This document shows, piece by piece, positions 19,682-29,139 of a stretch of DNA of 64,000 nucleotides; within the stretch, counting starts at the first letter, position 1; each line of letters opens with the position of its first letter. The notes under the pieces are model-generated. The model saw only the letters and a program-made list of their open reading frames with translations. It was not told the origin of the DNA and did not search any database. The position numbers and the translations under genes were made by a program. The stretch lies in the NCBI RefSeq assembly GCF_030269305.1, contig NZ_BSTC01000006.1, positions 1 to 64,000 on the forward strand, given 5' to 3'. The stretch is from Kineosporia sp. NBRC 101731 (lineage in GTDB: Bacteria > Actinomycetota > Actinomycetes > Actinomycetales > Kineosporiaceae).

Positions 19682-20895
19682 GCCGCGGCCCCCTTGCCGT
19701 AATCGGAGTGGTGCGGGTTCTCCCAGATCACCGAACCACCCATGCCGATCCCGATGCACATCGTGGTGAGGCCGTACCGCACCTCCGGATGATCCTCGAA
19801 ATGCCTGGCCAGCTGCGTCATCAGCCGCACGCCGGAGGCCGCGAGCGGGTGGCCCAGGGCGATCGCGCCGCCGTCCGGGTTGACCCGCGGGTCGTCGTCC
19901 TTGATGCCGTAGAAGTCGAGGAAACTCAGTACCTGGACCGCGAAGGCCTCGTTGATCTCGAACAGGCCGATGTCGTCGATCGTGAGACCGGCCAGCTTCA
20001 GGGCTCTTTCGGTGGCCGGCACCGGGCCGTACCCCATCACCTCGGGCTCGACGCCCTTGAACCCGTAGCTCACCAGTCGCATCTTCACCGGCAGGCCCAG
20101 CTCGGCCGCGGTCTCGGCGTCGGCCAGCAGGCAGGCCGTGGCGCCGTCGTTCAGGCCGGCCGCGTTGCCCGCGGTGATGCGCCCGTGCGGGCGGAACGGC
20201 GTCTTGAGGCTCGCGAGTCCCTCGACGGTGGTGCCCGGACGCGGTGGCTCGTCGGCCACGGCCAGGCCCCAGCCCTGTTCGGCGCTGCGGGTGGCCATCG
20301 GCACCAGGTCGCGCTGGATCCGCCCGGCCTCGTACGCCGCCTGCACCTTGGCCTGGCTGGCCGCGGCGAACGCGTCGGCGCGCTCCTTGCTCAGGTGCGG
20401 GAACCGGTCGTGCAGGTTCTCCGCCGTCTCACCCATCACCAGCGAGGCCGGGTCGACGATCTTCTCCGACAGGAAACGCGGGTTCGGGTCGACGCCCTCG
20501 CCCATCGGGTGGTGCCCCATGTGCTCCACCCCACCCGCGATCACCACGTCGTACGCGCCGAAGGCGATGCCCGAGGCGGAGGTGGTGACGGCGGTCATGG
20601 CCCCCGCGCACATCCGGTCGATCGCGTAGCCGGGCACGCTCTTGGGCAGCCCGGACAGCAGCGCCGCGGTGCGGCCGATGGTCAGCCCCTGGTCACCGGT
20701 CTGCGTGGTGGCCGCGACGGCCACCTCGTCGACCTTCTCCGGGGGCAGTTCGGGATGTCTTCTCAGTAGTTCCCGGATGCAGCGCACGACCAGGTCGTCG
20801 GCGCGGGTCTGGGCGTAGATCCCCTTTTCACCGGCCTTGCCGAAAGGGGTGCGGACGCCGTCGACGAAGACGACATCTCTGGAAGTGCCGGGCAC
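19678..20895 (-). CDS. fadA: Acetyl-CoA C-acyltransferase (3-ketoacyl-CoA thiolase)
   Basis: This 405-residue thiolase catalyses the last step of beta-oxidation. The acyl-accepting Cys96 lies in AIDRMCAGAMTAV. The catalytic His is in ALGHPLAASGVR near 358 and the second Cys in TTMCIGIGMGG near 388. Start GTG 20895 follows a GGGGAGG ribosome binding site. It is the first gene of the fadA-fadB operon, with a probable TetR-type operator 63 bp upstream. Confidence 0.96.
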   Translation of the reverse strand: MPGTSRDVVFVDGVRTPFGKAGEKGIYAQTRADDLVVRCIRELLRRHPELPPEKVDEVAVAATTQTGDQGLTIGRTAALLSGLPKSVPGYAIDRMCAGAMTAVTTSASGIAFGAYDVVIAGGVEHMGHHPMGEGVDPNPRFLSEKIVDPASLVMGETAENLHDRFPHLSKERADAFAAASQAKVQAAYEAGRIQRDLVPMATRSAEQGWGLAVADEPPRPGTTVEGLASLKTPFRPHGRITAGNAAGLNDGATACLLADAETAAELGLPVKMRLVSYGFKGVEPEVMGYGPVPATERALKLAGLTIDDIGLFEINEAFAVQVLSFLDFYGIKDDDPRVNPDGGAIALGHPLAASGVRLMTQLARHFEDHPEVRYGLTTMCIGIGMGGSVIWENPHHSDYGKGAAA

Positions 20896-20957
20896 GTGAC
20901 CTCCCCAGAATCATGAGCCGGCTCAGCTGCCGCCGGCGTTGGCGTAACCACCTGGAT

Positions 20958-20973
20958 GCTACTCGCTAGTAAC
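20958..20973. promoter_or_regulatory. Operator-like palindrome upstream of fadA
   Basis: GCTACTCGCTAGTAAC is a near-palindrome of the form GTTACTNGCNAGTAAC, centred about 70 bp before the fadA start. Sites of this form are typical for TetR-family repressors of fatty-acid degradation genes in actinobacteria as I recall them. No such regulator gene is in the window. Confidence 0.5.
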
Positions 20974-21043
20974 AGTAGGCGTGAAACCTCTCCGTCACCC
21001 GTTGTGAAGAGATTGCCCCGTAGGGGGAGACGTTACGCGCCCA

Positions 21044-21117
21044 CCCGTTCGTGATCATGCCAAGTGTCCCCAGACCGAATCGCCGGTCCGGGGACACTTC
21101 GCATGATCACGAACGGG
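21044..21117. repeat. Dispersed palindromic repeat, copy C (variant centre)
   Basis: The 34-bp arms (21044-21077 and 21084-21117) match at 32 of 34 positions around a 6-nt loop. The outer part is the family CGTGATCATGC...AAGTGTCCCC. The inner TTCTAGAA block is replaced by GACCG/CGGTC, so the symmetry was kept although the core changed. It lies 31 bp beyond the RNase D stop. Confidence 0.92.
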
Positions 21118-21148
21118 AGAATCGAGGACGCCCGTGGGCGCCCGGGAG

Positions 21149-22435
21149 TTACGCCTCGGGGGAGTCCTCGGTGGGTTCCGGGGCCGGTGTCTGCAGGGCC
21201 TGGACCAGGCGGTCGGTGATCAGGCCGATCTGCCAGGCGCGGGCGCCGGCGGTCTCCAGGCGGGCGCGCACCGCGCCCGGGGTGATCTCCGGGGGCGGCG
21301 TCCAGCTCAGGCGCCGCACGGTGTCGGGCGAGATCAGGTTCTCCACCGGCATGCCCAGCTCACCGGCCAGCTCGCTCATCGAGGCCCGGCAGGCCGCCAG
21401 CCGTGCGGCCGCGGCGGCGTCGCGCTCGGCCCACACCCGCGGCGGGGGCGGGCCCTCGCTGGGAAGGTGCTGCGGCGGCAGGTCGGAGTCGGCCAGGGAC
21501 TTGGCGTGGGTCACGGCCTCGGTCCACTGACGGGCGTAGCGGCGGGCACCGCGACCGTTGAAGGCGGGCAGGGCGATCAGGCCGCTCTGCGTCGTGGGCA
21601 TGGCCAGGGCGGCCTCGATGATCGCGGCGTCGCCGAGCACCCGGCCGGGGGAGAGGTCGCGCTGGCGGGCGATCGCGTCACGGGTCTGCCAGAGCTCGCG
21701 CACGGCGGCCAGGCGCCGGCGGTCCCGCACCCGGTGCATGCCCGACGTACGGCGCCAGGGGTCGACGCGCGGGGCCGGCGGCGGGGTGGCGGCGACGGCC
21801 GCGAACTCCTCCATCGCCCAGTCCAGCTTGTTCTGGCGGGTCAGCTCGGCGCAGACGGCGTCGCGCAGGTCGACCAGCACCTCCACGTCGAGCGCGGCGT
21901 AGCGCAGCCAGGGCTCGGGCAGGGGGCGGGTGCTCCAGTCGACGGCCGAGTGTTCCTTGGCCAGGCTCAGGCCGAGCATCTCCTCGACCATCGCGGCCAG
22001 GCCCACCCGGGGGTAGCCGGCCAGGCGGGCACCGAGCTCGGTGTCGAAGATCAGGCGGGGGCGCAGGCCCACGTCGTAGAGGCAGGGCAGATCTTGGGAA
22101 GCCGCGTGCAACACCCATTCGGCGTCGACGATCGCGGCGTTCAGCCCACTCAGGTCGGGCAGGGCCACCGGGTCGATGAGCGCGGTTCCCGCGCCCTCGC
22201 GCCGCAGCTGCACCAGGAAGGCGCGCTGGCCGTACCGATGGCCGGAGGCTCGCTCGGCATCCACCGCCACCGGACCGGTACCGGACGCGAAAGCGTCGAT
22301 GACCTGGTTCAGGGTCGCGATGTCGCTGACAACCGGCGGAACACCGTCCCGGGGCATGTCGAGACGCTCCAGCACGCGCTCTGCCGCACGCTCGCTGTCG
22401 GGGCTACCGGCTGCCGGGGCGCCGTCCGGGGTCAA
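21149..22435 (-). CDS. rnd: Ribonuclease D family 3'-5' exonuclease
   Basis: This 428-residue protein has a DEDD exonuclease domain followed by an HRDC nucleic-acid-binding domain. The acidic motifs are VAVDAERASGHRYGQRA (I), HAASQDLPCLYDVG (II) and RYAALDVEVLVDLRD (III). The HRDC-like segment is around 230-310 (RDRRRLAAVRELWQTRDAIA). TTG 22435 was chosen because GGGAGGAG lies just upstream; a longer GTG start at 22474 adds 13 residues without a ribosome binding site. The role is 3' trimming of structured RNAs such as tRNA precursors. Confidence 0.9.
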   Translation of the reverse strand: MTPDGAPAAGSPDSERAAERVLERLDMPRDGVPPVVSDIATLNQVIDAFASGTGPVAVDAERASGHRYGQRAFLVQLRREGAGTALIDPVALPDLSGLNAAIVDAEWVLHAASQDLPCLYDVGLRPRLIFDTELGARLAGYPRVGLAAMVEEMLGLSLAKEHSAVDWSTRPLPEPWLRYAALDVEVLVDLRDAVCAELTRQNKLDWAMEEFAAVAATPPPAPRVDPWRRTSGMHRVRDRRRLAAVRELWQTRDAIARQRDLSPGRVLGDAAIIEAALAMPTTQSGLIALPAFNGRGARRYARQWTEAVTHAKSLADSDLPPQHLPSEGPPPPRVWAERDAAAAARLAACRASMSELAGELGMPVENLISPDTVRRLSWTPPPEITPGAVRARLETAGARAWQIGLITDRLVQALQTPAPEPTEDSPEA

Positions 22436-22829
22436 TGAATCGCTCCTCCCTTCGTCAATCGACACAAACCCCACCGTAGCCTGCCGCCTGCCGGTGTCGC
22501 CTGTTCTACTGCGTCACGTGCAGTGTGCGATGCGACTCGCCAGTGACGGATGGGGCCGTCTGGGCCCTGCCACGCAGGCCGGACGGGAGTCCGACCGACC
22601 TTGTCAGGGTGCCACCGATCGGGGTCCGTGTCCGGGGCAGCGCCGGGCCGTTGCCAGAGCGTGACCCGTGTCACTCTCCCGCCCCGTCCGGCGTTGCTGT
22701 CCCCATATCACCCGATCAAGGCGCAGAAATCGAGCCTTTTCTCGCGGAAGCCGAAATTGATGACGAGGTTGTCCTTCCGGCGCCCGGGGCACCTCAGTGG
22801 GTGACAGCGAGTGGCCGGAGGCGGCCGGG
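22436..22829. other. Intergenic region between RNase D and the response regulator
   Basis: These 394 bp have no credible gene. An open frame on the plus strand from 22525 has no ribosome binding site and reads through into the antisense of the response regulator. The stretch should hold the RNase D promoter. I see no repeat-family copy and no strong hairpin. Confidence 0.5.
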
Positions 22830-23429
22830 TCAGGCGATGACGCCGGAGCGCAGCGAGGTCGCCACCATCTCCGCACGGTCACCGGTACCGAGTTTGCGGG
22901 CGATCCGGGCCAGGTGGCTCTTCACGGTCAGGGCCGACAGGCCCAGGGCCACGCCGATGTCCTTGTTCGACTTGCCCTCCGCGACCAGCTGGAGCACCTG
23001 GATCTCGCGGGCCGAGAGCGAGTCGACGCCCTCGCCGCGGTCGGCCGATGGACGCGGTGTGCCGGTGCCCGCGGCGGAGACCACATAGCAACGGATGCCG
23101 GCACCCACGGCGGCGCGCACGCTGTACGGGTCGTCGCTGGTCGCGACCACCATGCCGCGCTGCCAGCCGGCCTGGCGCAGTTCCCGCACGAGAGCGATGC
23201 CGGAGCCGTCGGGCAGGCCGGCCTCGGCCACCACCAGGTCGGCGATGCCGGCGGCGGCGCGCTGACGGGCCTCCGCGACGGTGCTGATCTCGAGAACGTG
23301 ACGGGCGCCCATGGCCCGCAACGTGTGCGCCACGGTCTCGCGCACGGCAGGACTGTTGACCACGACCATCGCGGCGAACCGGCCCGGCCGCGGCACCGCC
23401 ACTCCAGTTCGCTCCACGAGTGTGGTCAC
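22830..23429 (-). CDS. LuxR-type response regulator with an atypical receiver domain
   Basis: This 199-residue protein has an N-terminal receiver-like domain (about 18-125) and a C-terminal LuxR helix-turn-helix (about 135-199; LSAREIQVLQLVAEGKSNKDIGVALGL...). The usual acidic pair after strand 1 is replaced by VVVNSPAV. The phosphoacceptor position in DLVVAEAGLPDGSG carries Glu where Asp is expected. Phosphorylation is therefore unlikely, and the protein may be constitutively active or controlled in another way. No histidine kinase gene is nearby. GTG 23429 is preceded by GGGAGG. Targets are unknown. Confidence 0.85.
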   Translation of the reverse strand: MTTLVERTGVAVPRPGRFAAMVVVNSPAVRETVAHTLRAMGARHVLEISTVAEARQRAAAGIADLVVAEAGLPDGSGIALVRELRQAGWQRGMVVATSDDPYSVRAAVGAGIRCYVVSAAGTGTPRPSADRGEGVDSLSAREIQVLQLVAEGKSNKDIGVALGLSALTVKSHLARIARKLGTGDRAEMVATSLRSGVIA

Positions 23430-23599
23430 CTCAGCCTCCCAGGGTTGGCCCGGCCAGGCTGGACATCAGCTGCCGGAGTGAATGCTCCCCAAGAGGGTCG
23501 GCACCGCCCGGTGTCGACTTGAGAACGGCCGGACCCGCCGGTGTGCACCGTCCAGAGCCCGTACGGCTAGTTCTCGCGGTGGCGGCGTTCGCCCCTGTC

Positions 23600-23609
23600 C
23601 ATGATCACG
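23600..23609. repeat. Possible remnant of the dispersed palindromic repeat
   Basis: CATGATCACG is the outer end of one arm of the palindromic family. It lies 45 bp beyond the DUF3000 gene stop, between CGCCCC and GGGGCG arms. It could be a decayed copy or chance. Confidence 0.3.
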
Positions 23610-23653
23610 GAAGAGAAAGGGGCGGAGGTGGGCCGGGGCTGGGATGGGATGGG

Positions 23654-24223
23654 TCAGGCCTTGCGCTTGCGGGGGAGGGTGGTCACGCCCGGGGTCAGGG
23701 GTGGGAGGCCACCTACCGTGCAGAGCAGTTCCGACCAGGCGGTGAGGTGCACCACAACGTCGTCGACCGGGGTCCAGGAGGCCCGCAGTTCGATGTCGAC
23801 CGTGGGGGTCTGCCCGGCCAGCGCGCCGAACGACTCCGACACCACGCGGGTGATCGTGCCGCCGGAGGCCCGGTGCTCGGCACCGGCGGCGGACAGTGAC
23901 TCCTGCAGCCAGGCCCAGCCGACCTGGCCCATCAGCGGGTCGGTGGCCAGGTCGCTCTCCAGTGCCGCGCGGATGAAACTGACCACGCGGTAGGGGCCCT
24001 CCCAGGGTTCCGGCGACGACGGGTCGTGCAGCAGGACGAACCGTCCGGTGGCCAGGTCCTCGTCGTCCTCGGAGACCACGTCCGCCGAGAGCGCCAGGGC
24101 GAAGGGTGCGATCCGCTGGGGTGCGGGAACCTCTTCCACCACTACTTCCGGGCGCAGCTTGGCGGCGCGCAACCGCGAGACCACGTCGAGGAAATCCTCG
24201 GGGGCTTCGTCGGACATCCTCAT
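23654..24223 (-). CDS. DUF3000 domain protein
   Basis: This 189-residue soluble protein matches the actinobacterial DUF3000 family as I know it (EDFLDVVSRLRAAKLRPEVV at the start, ATGRFVLLHDPSSPEPWEGP in the middle, then DIELRASWTPVDD). The function is unknown. It is divergent from hemE across 176 bp, an arrangement I recall from other actinobacteria. ATG 24223 is chosen; an ATG two codons later is equally possible. The longer open frame upstream overlaps the hemE promoter and is rejected. Confidence 0.8.
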   Translation of the reverse strand: MRMSDEAPEDFLDVVSRLRAAKLRPEVVVEEVPAPQRIAPFALALSADVVSEDDEDLATGRFVLLHDPSSPEPWEGPYRVVSFIRAALESDLATDPLMGQVGWAWLQESLSAAGAEHRASGGTITRVVSESFGALAGQTPTVDIELRASWTPVDDVVVHLTAWSELLCTVGGLPPLTPGVTTLPRKRKA

Positions 24224-24399
24224 GGCAGCCACGCTCGCAGCGTACGGTGACGGATCGCCACTATCGGGGACGACGCGCCCAATCCCGGGGCCGGCCCCAG
24301 CCTTTTCGCGCACACCGTGTGACGACACCCGCCGGATCCGAGGCCCGGGGTGTGCGCTGCGGTGCCCGTCCACCGGGAAAGACCTGAGAGAATCGGCCG

Positions 24400-25485
24400 G
24401 TGCCCACCGAGTCCCCGGCCCTCTCCGTCGCCGCCCGTGATCCCCGTCTGAACGATGCGCTGCTCCTGTCCGCGGCGCGTCGCCGGCAGCCCCCGGTGAC
24501 CCCGGTGTGGTTCATGCGGCAGGCCGGGCGCTCCCTGCCGGAGTACCTGAAGGTGCGCGAGGGCATCCCGATGCTGGAGAGCTGCCGCCGGCCGGAGCTG
24601 GTCACCGAGATCACCCTGCAGCCCGTGCGGCGGTACGGGGTCGACGCGGCGATCTTCTTCTCCGACATCGTGGTGCCGCTGAAGGCCGTCGGGGTCGGGC
24701 TCGACATCAAGCCGGGCGTCGGCCCGGTGATCGAGCAGCCGTTCCGTACCCGCGCCGACCTCGAGCGCATCCCCGAACTGCACCCGGGCATGATCGACGA
24801 CATCGCCGAGTCGGTGCGTCTGCTCACCGCCGAGCTCGGTGCCACCCCCCTGATCGGGTTCGCCGGGGCGCCCTTCACCCTGGCCTCCTACCTGGTCGAG
24901 GGCGGCCCGAGCCGCGACCTGGCCAAGACCAAGGCCCTGATGTACTCCGACCCCCAGCTGTGGGCCGACCTGCTGGCCCGGCTCGCGCAGATCTCCGGCG
25001 AGTTCCTGCGGGTGCAGGTCGCGGCGGGGGTCAGTGCCGTGCAGTTGTTCGACTCCTGGGTGGGTGCCCTGCCGCTGGCCGACTACCTCGCCCAGGTGCA
25101 GCCGGCGTCCGCGAGCGTGCTGAGCGCTGTGCGCGAGCTCGACCCCGGCGTTCCCCGCATCCACTTCGGGGTGCAGACCGGCGAGCTGCTCGGGGCGATC
25201 GGTGAGGCCGGGGCCGACGTGGTCGGGGTGGACTTCCGGGTGCCGCTCGACGAGGCCGTCACGCGGATCGGGCCGGACCGGGCCGTGCAGGGAAACCTCG
25301 ACCCGGCGCTGCTGTTCGCCCCGCGCGAGGTGCTCCGCGAGCGGGTGCACGCGATCCTGGAGGCCGGCCGCGCCGCGCCCGGGCACATCTTCAACCTGGG
25401 GCACGGGGTGATGCCCGGTACCGACCCGGACGCGGTGAAGTTCGTCGTCGACACCGTGCACGCCTGGAAGCCCGCACGGACGTAA
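24400..25485 (+). CDS. hemE: Uroporphyrinogen decarboxylase
   Basis: This 361-residue enzyme removes four carboxylates from uroporphyrinogen III to give coproporphyrinogen III. The N-terminal substrate motif [15 protein letters not shown], the aspartate in [13 protein letters not shown] near 89, [17 protein letters not shown] and the C-terminal [14 protein letters not shown] are all present. GTG 24400 is chosen. It is the first of three heme genes on this strand, followed by hemY and hemQ. Confidence 0.96.
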   Translation: MPTESPALSVAARDPRLNDALLLSAARRRQPPVTPVWFMRQAGRSLPEYLKVREGIPMLESCRRPELVTEITLQPVRRYGVDAAIFFSDIVVPLKAVGVGLDIKPGVGPVIEQPFRTRADLERIPELHPGMIDDIAESVRLLTAELGATPLIGFAGAPFTLASYLVEGGPSRDLAKTKALMYSDPQLWADLLARLAQISGEFLRVQVAAGVSAVQLFDSWVGALPLADYLAQVQPASASVLSAVRELDPGVPRIHFGVQTGELLGAIGEAGADVVGVDFRVPLDEAVTRIGPDRAVQGNLDPALLFAPREVLRERVHAILEAGRAAPGHIFNLGHGVMPGTDPDAVKFVVDTVHAWKPART

Positions 25486-25624
25486 AGATCTTCCACGTAC
25501 TACCTCGTGTAGTACCCGCCTTCGGAGCGCCCGGGGACACCTCGTACCGTCAGGCGTAGTGATCCCTCCGGAAGGGCCGTTCGGCCCTGGCCGGGTGTAC
25601 CCGGTGACCGGGAAGGATCGAGGC

Positions 25625-27112
25625 ATGAGGAAGGGACTGGACGCCATGGAGCAGACCACCGCGGTGCGGCGGTTCGTCGTGGTCGGTGGAGGCATCTCGG
25701 GGCTGGTCGCGGCCTATCGGCTGGCGACCCGGGCCGACGCGGCAGGGCAGCCGCAGAGCCGCACCGAGATCGTCGTGCTGGAGTCGTCGCCCACGATCGG
25801 TGGCAAGCTCGCGGTCGCCGAGGTGGGCGGTGTGACGGCGGACGTCGGCGCCGAGTCGATGCTCGCGCGCCGTCCCGAGGGCGTCGGCCTGCTGAGTGAG
25901 CTCGGCCTCGACGACGAGGTGGTGCATCCCCGCGCCGCGTCGGCCTCGGTGCTCTCCCGCGGCAGCCTCTACCCCCTGCCCCCCGGCACGGTGATGGGTG
26001 TTCCCGTCGACCGCACCCGCCTGCGCGGGCTGGCCGGGATCCTCGACGAGGAGGAAGTGGCCCGCGTCGGGCACGAGAGCCGGCGTGAGGTGCTGCGCGT
26101 CACCGAGGACATCGACGTGGCGTCGTGGGTGACCTGGCGGATGGGCCGGGCCGTGGTCGACCGCCTGGTCGAACCGCTGCTGGGTGGTGTCTACGCCGGG
26201 AACGCCGACCGGTTGTCCCTGCGCGCCACCGTTCCGCAACTGTGGCAGCGGGCCCGGGCGGGTCGTCCTCTGCTGGACACCTACACCCAGCCCGAGACGG
26301 CCGGCCCCGGCGGGCCCGTTTTCGCCGGGCTGCGTGGGGGTGTCGGTCAGCTACCGCTGGTGCTGGCCCGCAGAATTGAGGACGCGGGCGGTGAGGTGCG
26401 TACGGGAGTCACCGTGCGGGGGCTCACCCGTACCGAGCAGGGCTGGCGCCTGGAGACCGGTCCGGCGAGCGCCCCGGAGTTCCTCGATGCCGACGGCGTG
26501 ATCCTGGCGGTCCCACCGGCCGCGGCCGCCCGGCTGCTGGCGGCCGAGGTGCCTGCCGCGGCCGCCGATCTCGGCGCGGTGGAGACGGCCAGCGTGGCCG
26601 TGGTCGCCGCCGCCGTGCCCCGTGAGCAGCTGGACGGCGTCACCGGGACCGGCCTGCTGATCCCGCCGATCGAGAACCGGTTGATCAAGGCCGCCACCTT
26701 CTCCTCGAACAAGTGGCGCTGGGTCAGCGACGAGCAGCGGTCCGAGAACCTGATCGTGCGGCTGTCGCTGGGCCGGGCCCGTGAGGAGACGGTGCTGCAG
26801 CGTGACGACACCGAGCTGTCCGACCTGGCCGTGGCCGAGCTGAGCGACGTGCTGCGCCGTGCGGTGCGGCCGGTCGACACCCAGGTGGTGCGCTGGGGCG
26901 GCGCGTTGCCGCAGTACGCGGTCGGGCACCTGGACCGGGTGCAGCGGATCCGCGAGGCTGTGGCCGGGGTGCGGGGTCTGGCGGTGTGCGGCGCGGTGTT
27001 CGACGGCGTGGGCATCCCGGCCTGCATCGCCGCCGCCGACCGGGCCGTGCACGACCTGGGCACCACCGTGCGAATCGATCTGCGCACCCTGGCCAGCGGG
27101 CCACGGGTCTGA
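25625..27112 (+). CDS. hemY: Coproporphyrinogen III / protoporphyrinogen oxidase
   Basis: This 495-residue FAD enzyme has the dinucleotide motif [16 protein letters not shown] near 18-33 and [12 protein letters not shown]. The C-terminus [21 protein letters not shown] holds the second FAD contact. Because hemQ follows directly, this is most likely the coproporphyrinogen oxidase (CgoX) of the coproporphyrin-dependent pathway, which oxidises before iron insertion. ATG 25625 has AAGGA at a good distance; ATG 25646 is an alternative. A GTG at 25559 is rejected for want of a ribosome binding site. Confidence 0.93.
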   Translation: MRKGLDAMEQTTAVRRFVVVGGGISGLVAAYRLATRADAAGQPQSRTEIVVLESSPTIGGKLAVAEVGGVTADVGAESMLARRPEGVGLLSELGLDDEVVHPRAASASVLSRGSLYPLPPGTVMGVPVDRTRLRGLAGILDEEEVARVGHESRREVLRVTEDIDVASWVTWRMGRAVVDRLVEPLLGGVYAGNADRLSLRATVPQLWQRARAGRPLLDTYTQPETAGPGGPVFAGLRGGVGQLPLVLARRIEDAGGEVRTGVTVRGLTRTEQGWRLETGPASAPEFLDADGVILAVPPAAAARLLAAEVPAAAADLGAVETASVAVVAAAVPREQLDGVTGTGLLIPPIENRLIKAATFSSNKWRWVSDEQRSENLIVRLSLGRAREETVLQRDDTELSDLAVAELSDVLRRAVRPVDTQVVRWGGALPQYAVGHLDRVQRIREAVAGVRGLAVCGAVFDGVGIPACIAAADRAVHDLGTTVRIDLRTLASGPRV

Positions 27113-27129
27113 CACGAGAGAATCGAAGA

Positions 27130-27849
27130 ATGAGCCAGACTGAAACTGCATCGCACGCCGCACCCGACGCGGAGAAGATCAACGGCACCATTCGCTACAC
27201 GATGTGGTCGGTCTTCGCCGCGAACCGGCTGCCGGGCGACGCCGAGGACCGCAACCTCCTGATCGAGGAGGTCGAGGCCTTCTTCGCCGGCCTGGAGGCC
27301 AAGGGCGTCGAGGTGCGCGGCGTCTACGACCTCTCGGGTATGCGCGCCGACGCCGACATCATGGTGTGGTGGCACTCGGACGACATCACCGCGCTCCAGG
27401 CCGCCTACAAGGCGCTGCTGCGCACCGAGCTGGGCTCGTACCTGGAGGGTGTCTGGTCGAACGCCGGCCTGCACCGCCCGGCCGAGTTCAACCGCGGCCA
27501 CGTGCCCGCGTTCATGTCGGGTGAGGACCCCAAGCCGTTCATCTGCGTGTACCCGTTCGTGCGCAGCTACGAGTGGTACATCCTGCCCGAGCAGGAACGC
27601 CGCGACATGCTGATCGAGCACGGCAAGGCGGCCCGCGGCTACGCCGACGTGCGCGCGAACACCGTGGCGTCGTTCGCCCTGGGCGACTACGAGTGGCTGC
27701 TGGCCTTCGAGGCCGACGAGCTGCACCGCATCGTCGACCTGATGCGTGACCTGCGCGCCACCGACGCGCGCAAGCACGTGCGCGAGGAGATCCCGTTCTT
27801 CACCGGCCTGAGGATGAGCATCGGCGACCTGGTCAACGCTCTGCCGTAA
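27130..27849 (+). CDS. hemQ: Coproheme decarboxylase (HemQ, chlorite dismutase family)
   Basis: This 239-residue protein turns coproheme into heme b using hydrogen peroxide, the last step of the coproporphyrin-dependent pathway. Family features are [14 protein letters not shown] at the start, the tyrosine-rich [14 protein letters not shown] that contains the reactive Tyr, and [20 protein letters not shown] 27130 lies 17 bp after the hemY stop. The 3' end overlaps the convergent acetyltransferase gene by 17 bp. Confidence 0.95.
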   Translation: MSQTETASHAAPDAEKINGTIRYTMWSVFAANRLPGDAEDRNLLIEEVEAFFAGLEAKGVEVRGVYDLSGMRADADIMVWWHSDDITALQAAYKALLRTELGSYLEGVWSNAGLHRPAEFNRGHVPAFMSGEDPKPFICVYPFVRSYEWYILPEQERRDMLIEHGKAARGYADVRANTVASFALGDYEWLLAFEADELHRIVDLMRDLRATDARKHVREEIPFFTGLRMSIGDLVNALP

Positions 27850-28315
27850 CAGCTTTCGGCTGTGATTCGACTGCCGCGGGCCGGCGCATCGGGACGTGCG
27901 GGATGCCGTCCTCGAGGTACTCCGGCCCGGCGGCGGCGAAACCGAACCGCGCGTACCAGCCGACCAGGTGGGCCTGAGCGTCGAGCACGACCGGGCCCTT
28001 CGCGCGGTCGAGGGCCGCGGTCATCAGGCGCCCGGCCAGCGACCGGCCCCGGGCGTCGGCGCGGGTGCAGACGCGGCCGATGCGCAGGGCGTCCTCCGGG
28101 TCCCGGAGCACCCGTAGGTACGCCGTCGGCCCGATCTCGTCGTCCAGCCACAGATGCTCCGTGCCCGGCTCGACGTCACGACCATCGAGCTCGGGGTACG
28201 GGCATTCCTGTTCCACCACGAACACGTCGACCCGCAGCTTGATCAGGGCGTAGGCCGTGAGCGGGTCGATGCCGGTCCAGGGGGCACGGTGCAGGGCGGG
28301 GCGCGGTTCGGTCAC
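27833..28315 (-). CDS. ElaA-family GNAT acetyltransferase
   Basis: This 160-residue GNAT has the ElaA-type N-terminal [25 protein letters not shown] and the acetyl-CoA loop [19 protein letters not shown]. The tail [26 protein letters not shown] is also characteristic. GTG 28315 is chosen; the open frame extends upstream without conservation. The substrate is unknown. Its end overlaps the end of hemQ. Confidence 0.88.
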   Translation of the reverse strand: MTEPRPALHRAPWTGIDPLTAYALIKLRVDVFVVEQECPYPELDGRDVEPGTEHLWLDDEIGPTAYLRVLRDPEDALRIGRVCTRADARGRSLAGRLMTAALDRAKGPVVLDAQAHLVGWYARFGFAAAGPEYLEDGIPHVPMRRPAAVESQPKAVTAER

Positions 28316-28364
28316 GCCCGGATGGTGCCACCCGGGCGCCCCTTCGGCGTAATCCGGCCGTGAT

Positions 28365-28793
28365 TCAGCCCTGGGCCGGCTCCCGCCGGATGCTGATCGA
28401 GTTGATGCAGTACCGCTTGTCGGTCGGCGTGGCGAAGCCCTCACCCTCGAACACGTGGCCCAGGTGCGAACCACAGTTCAGGCAGCGCACCTCGGTGCGC
28501 ACGGAGCCCAGGGACCGGTCTTCGATGTACTCGACCTTGCCCTCGGCCGCGGGGGCGAAGAACGACGGCCAGCCACAGTTGCTGTCGAACTTCTCGGTGC
28601 TGCGGAACAGTTCCACACCACAGGCACGGCAGGTGTAGACACCCTCGCTGTGGTCGTCCCAGTACTCGCCGGTGAAGGCCCGCTCGGTGCCCGCCTCGCG
28701 GAGCACCTGGTACTCCTGCGCGGTGAGCTTCTCGCGCCACTGGTCGTTCGTGAGCTGCAGCGGGTAGATCTTCTGGGTGTTGTCGGTTGCCAT
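28365..28793 (-). CDS. msrB: Peptide-methionine (R)-S-oxide reductase
   Basis: This 142-residue MsrB repairs the R-sulfoxide of oxidised methionine. Two zinc CxxC pairs (Cys55/58 and Cys104/107) and the catalytic Cys129 in KRYCINSISI are present. ATG 28793 follows TGAGGCG. A longer in-frame extension to 28898 has no conserved residues. Confidence 0.95.
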   Translation of the reverse strand: MATDNTQKIYPLQLTNDQWREKLTAQEYQVLREAGTERAFTGEYWDDHSEGVYTCRACGVELFRSTEKFDSNCGWPSFFAPAAEGKVEYIEDRSLGSVRTEVRCLNCGSHLGHVFEGEGFATPTDKRYCINSISIRREPAQG

Positions 28794-28833
28794 GAACGCC
28801 TCAACAAGGTTGTCCGCCGGGTAGTTCCCGAGC

Positions 28834-29139
28834 CTAGACGAAGGCTCTCGCAGCCGCGGTGACCAGCACCGCGACCACCAGGCAGAGCAGGTGCCCACTG
28901 CCCCGCAGTGCCCGCAGCAGCAGTGCCGCGCCCAGCCCCGGCAGGAGCGTCCAGTCCGCCGCCTGCCACCCCGGGCCGGTCAGGTCGACCACGAGCAGGG
29001 CAGCCAGCAGCACGGCCGGCAGCGTGGTGATCATCGCCTCCAACGGCGCTGGGAATGTCCGGTCGCCGAGCACGGCCGGGCCGATGCCCTTGAAGGCCAC
29101 GTTGATCAGCGCCAGGGCGATGACGGCGGTCAGGATCAT
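28834..29139 (-). CDS. azlD: AzlD-family branched-chain amino acid exporter small subunit
   Basis: This 101-residue protein is almost entirely hydrophobic, with about four helices (MILTAVIALALINVAFKGIG at the start, then ITTLPAVLLAALLVVDLTG). It starts inside the azlC stop (ATGA). AzlC and AzlD together form an exporter for branched-chain amino acids or analogues. Confidence 0.88.
   Translation of the reverse strand: MILTAVIALALINVAFKGIGPAVLGDRTFPAPLEAMITTLPAVLLAALLVVDLTGPGWQAADWTLLPGLGAALLLRALRGSGHLLCLVVAVLVTAAARAFV

Noticed and set aside
22525-23088. 187-codon plus-strand open frame between RNase D and the response regulator
   Set aside because: No ribosome binding site, poor amino acid composition, and its second half is antisense to the response regulator.
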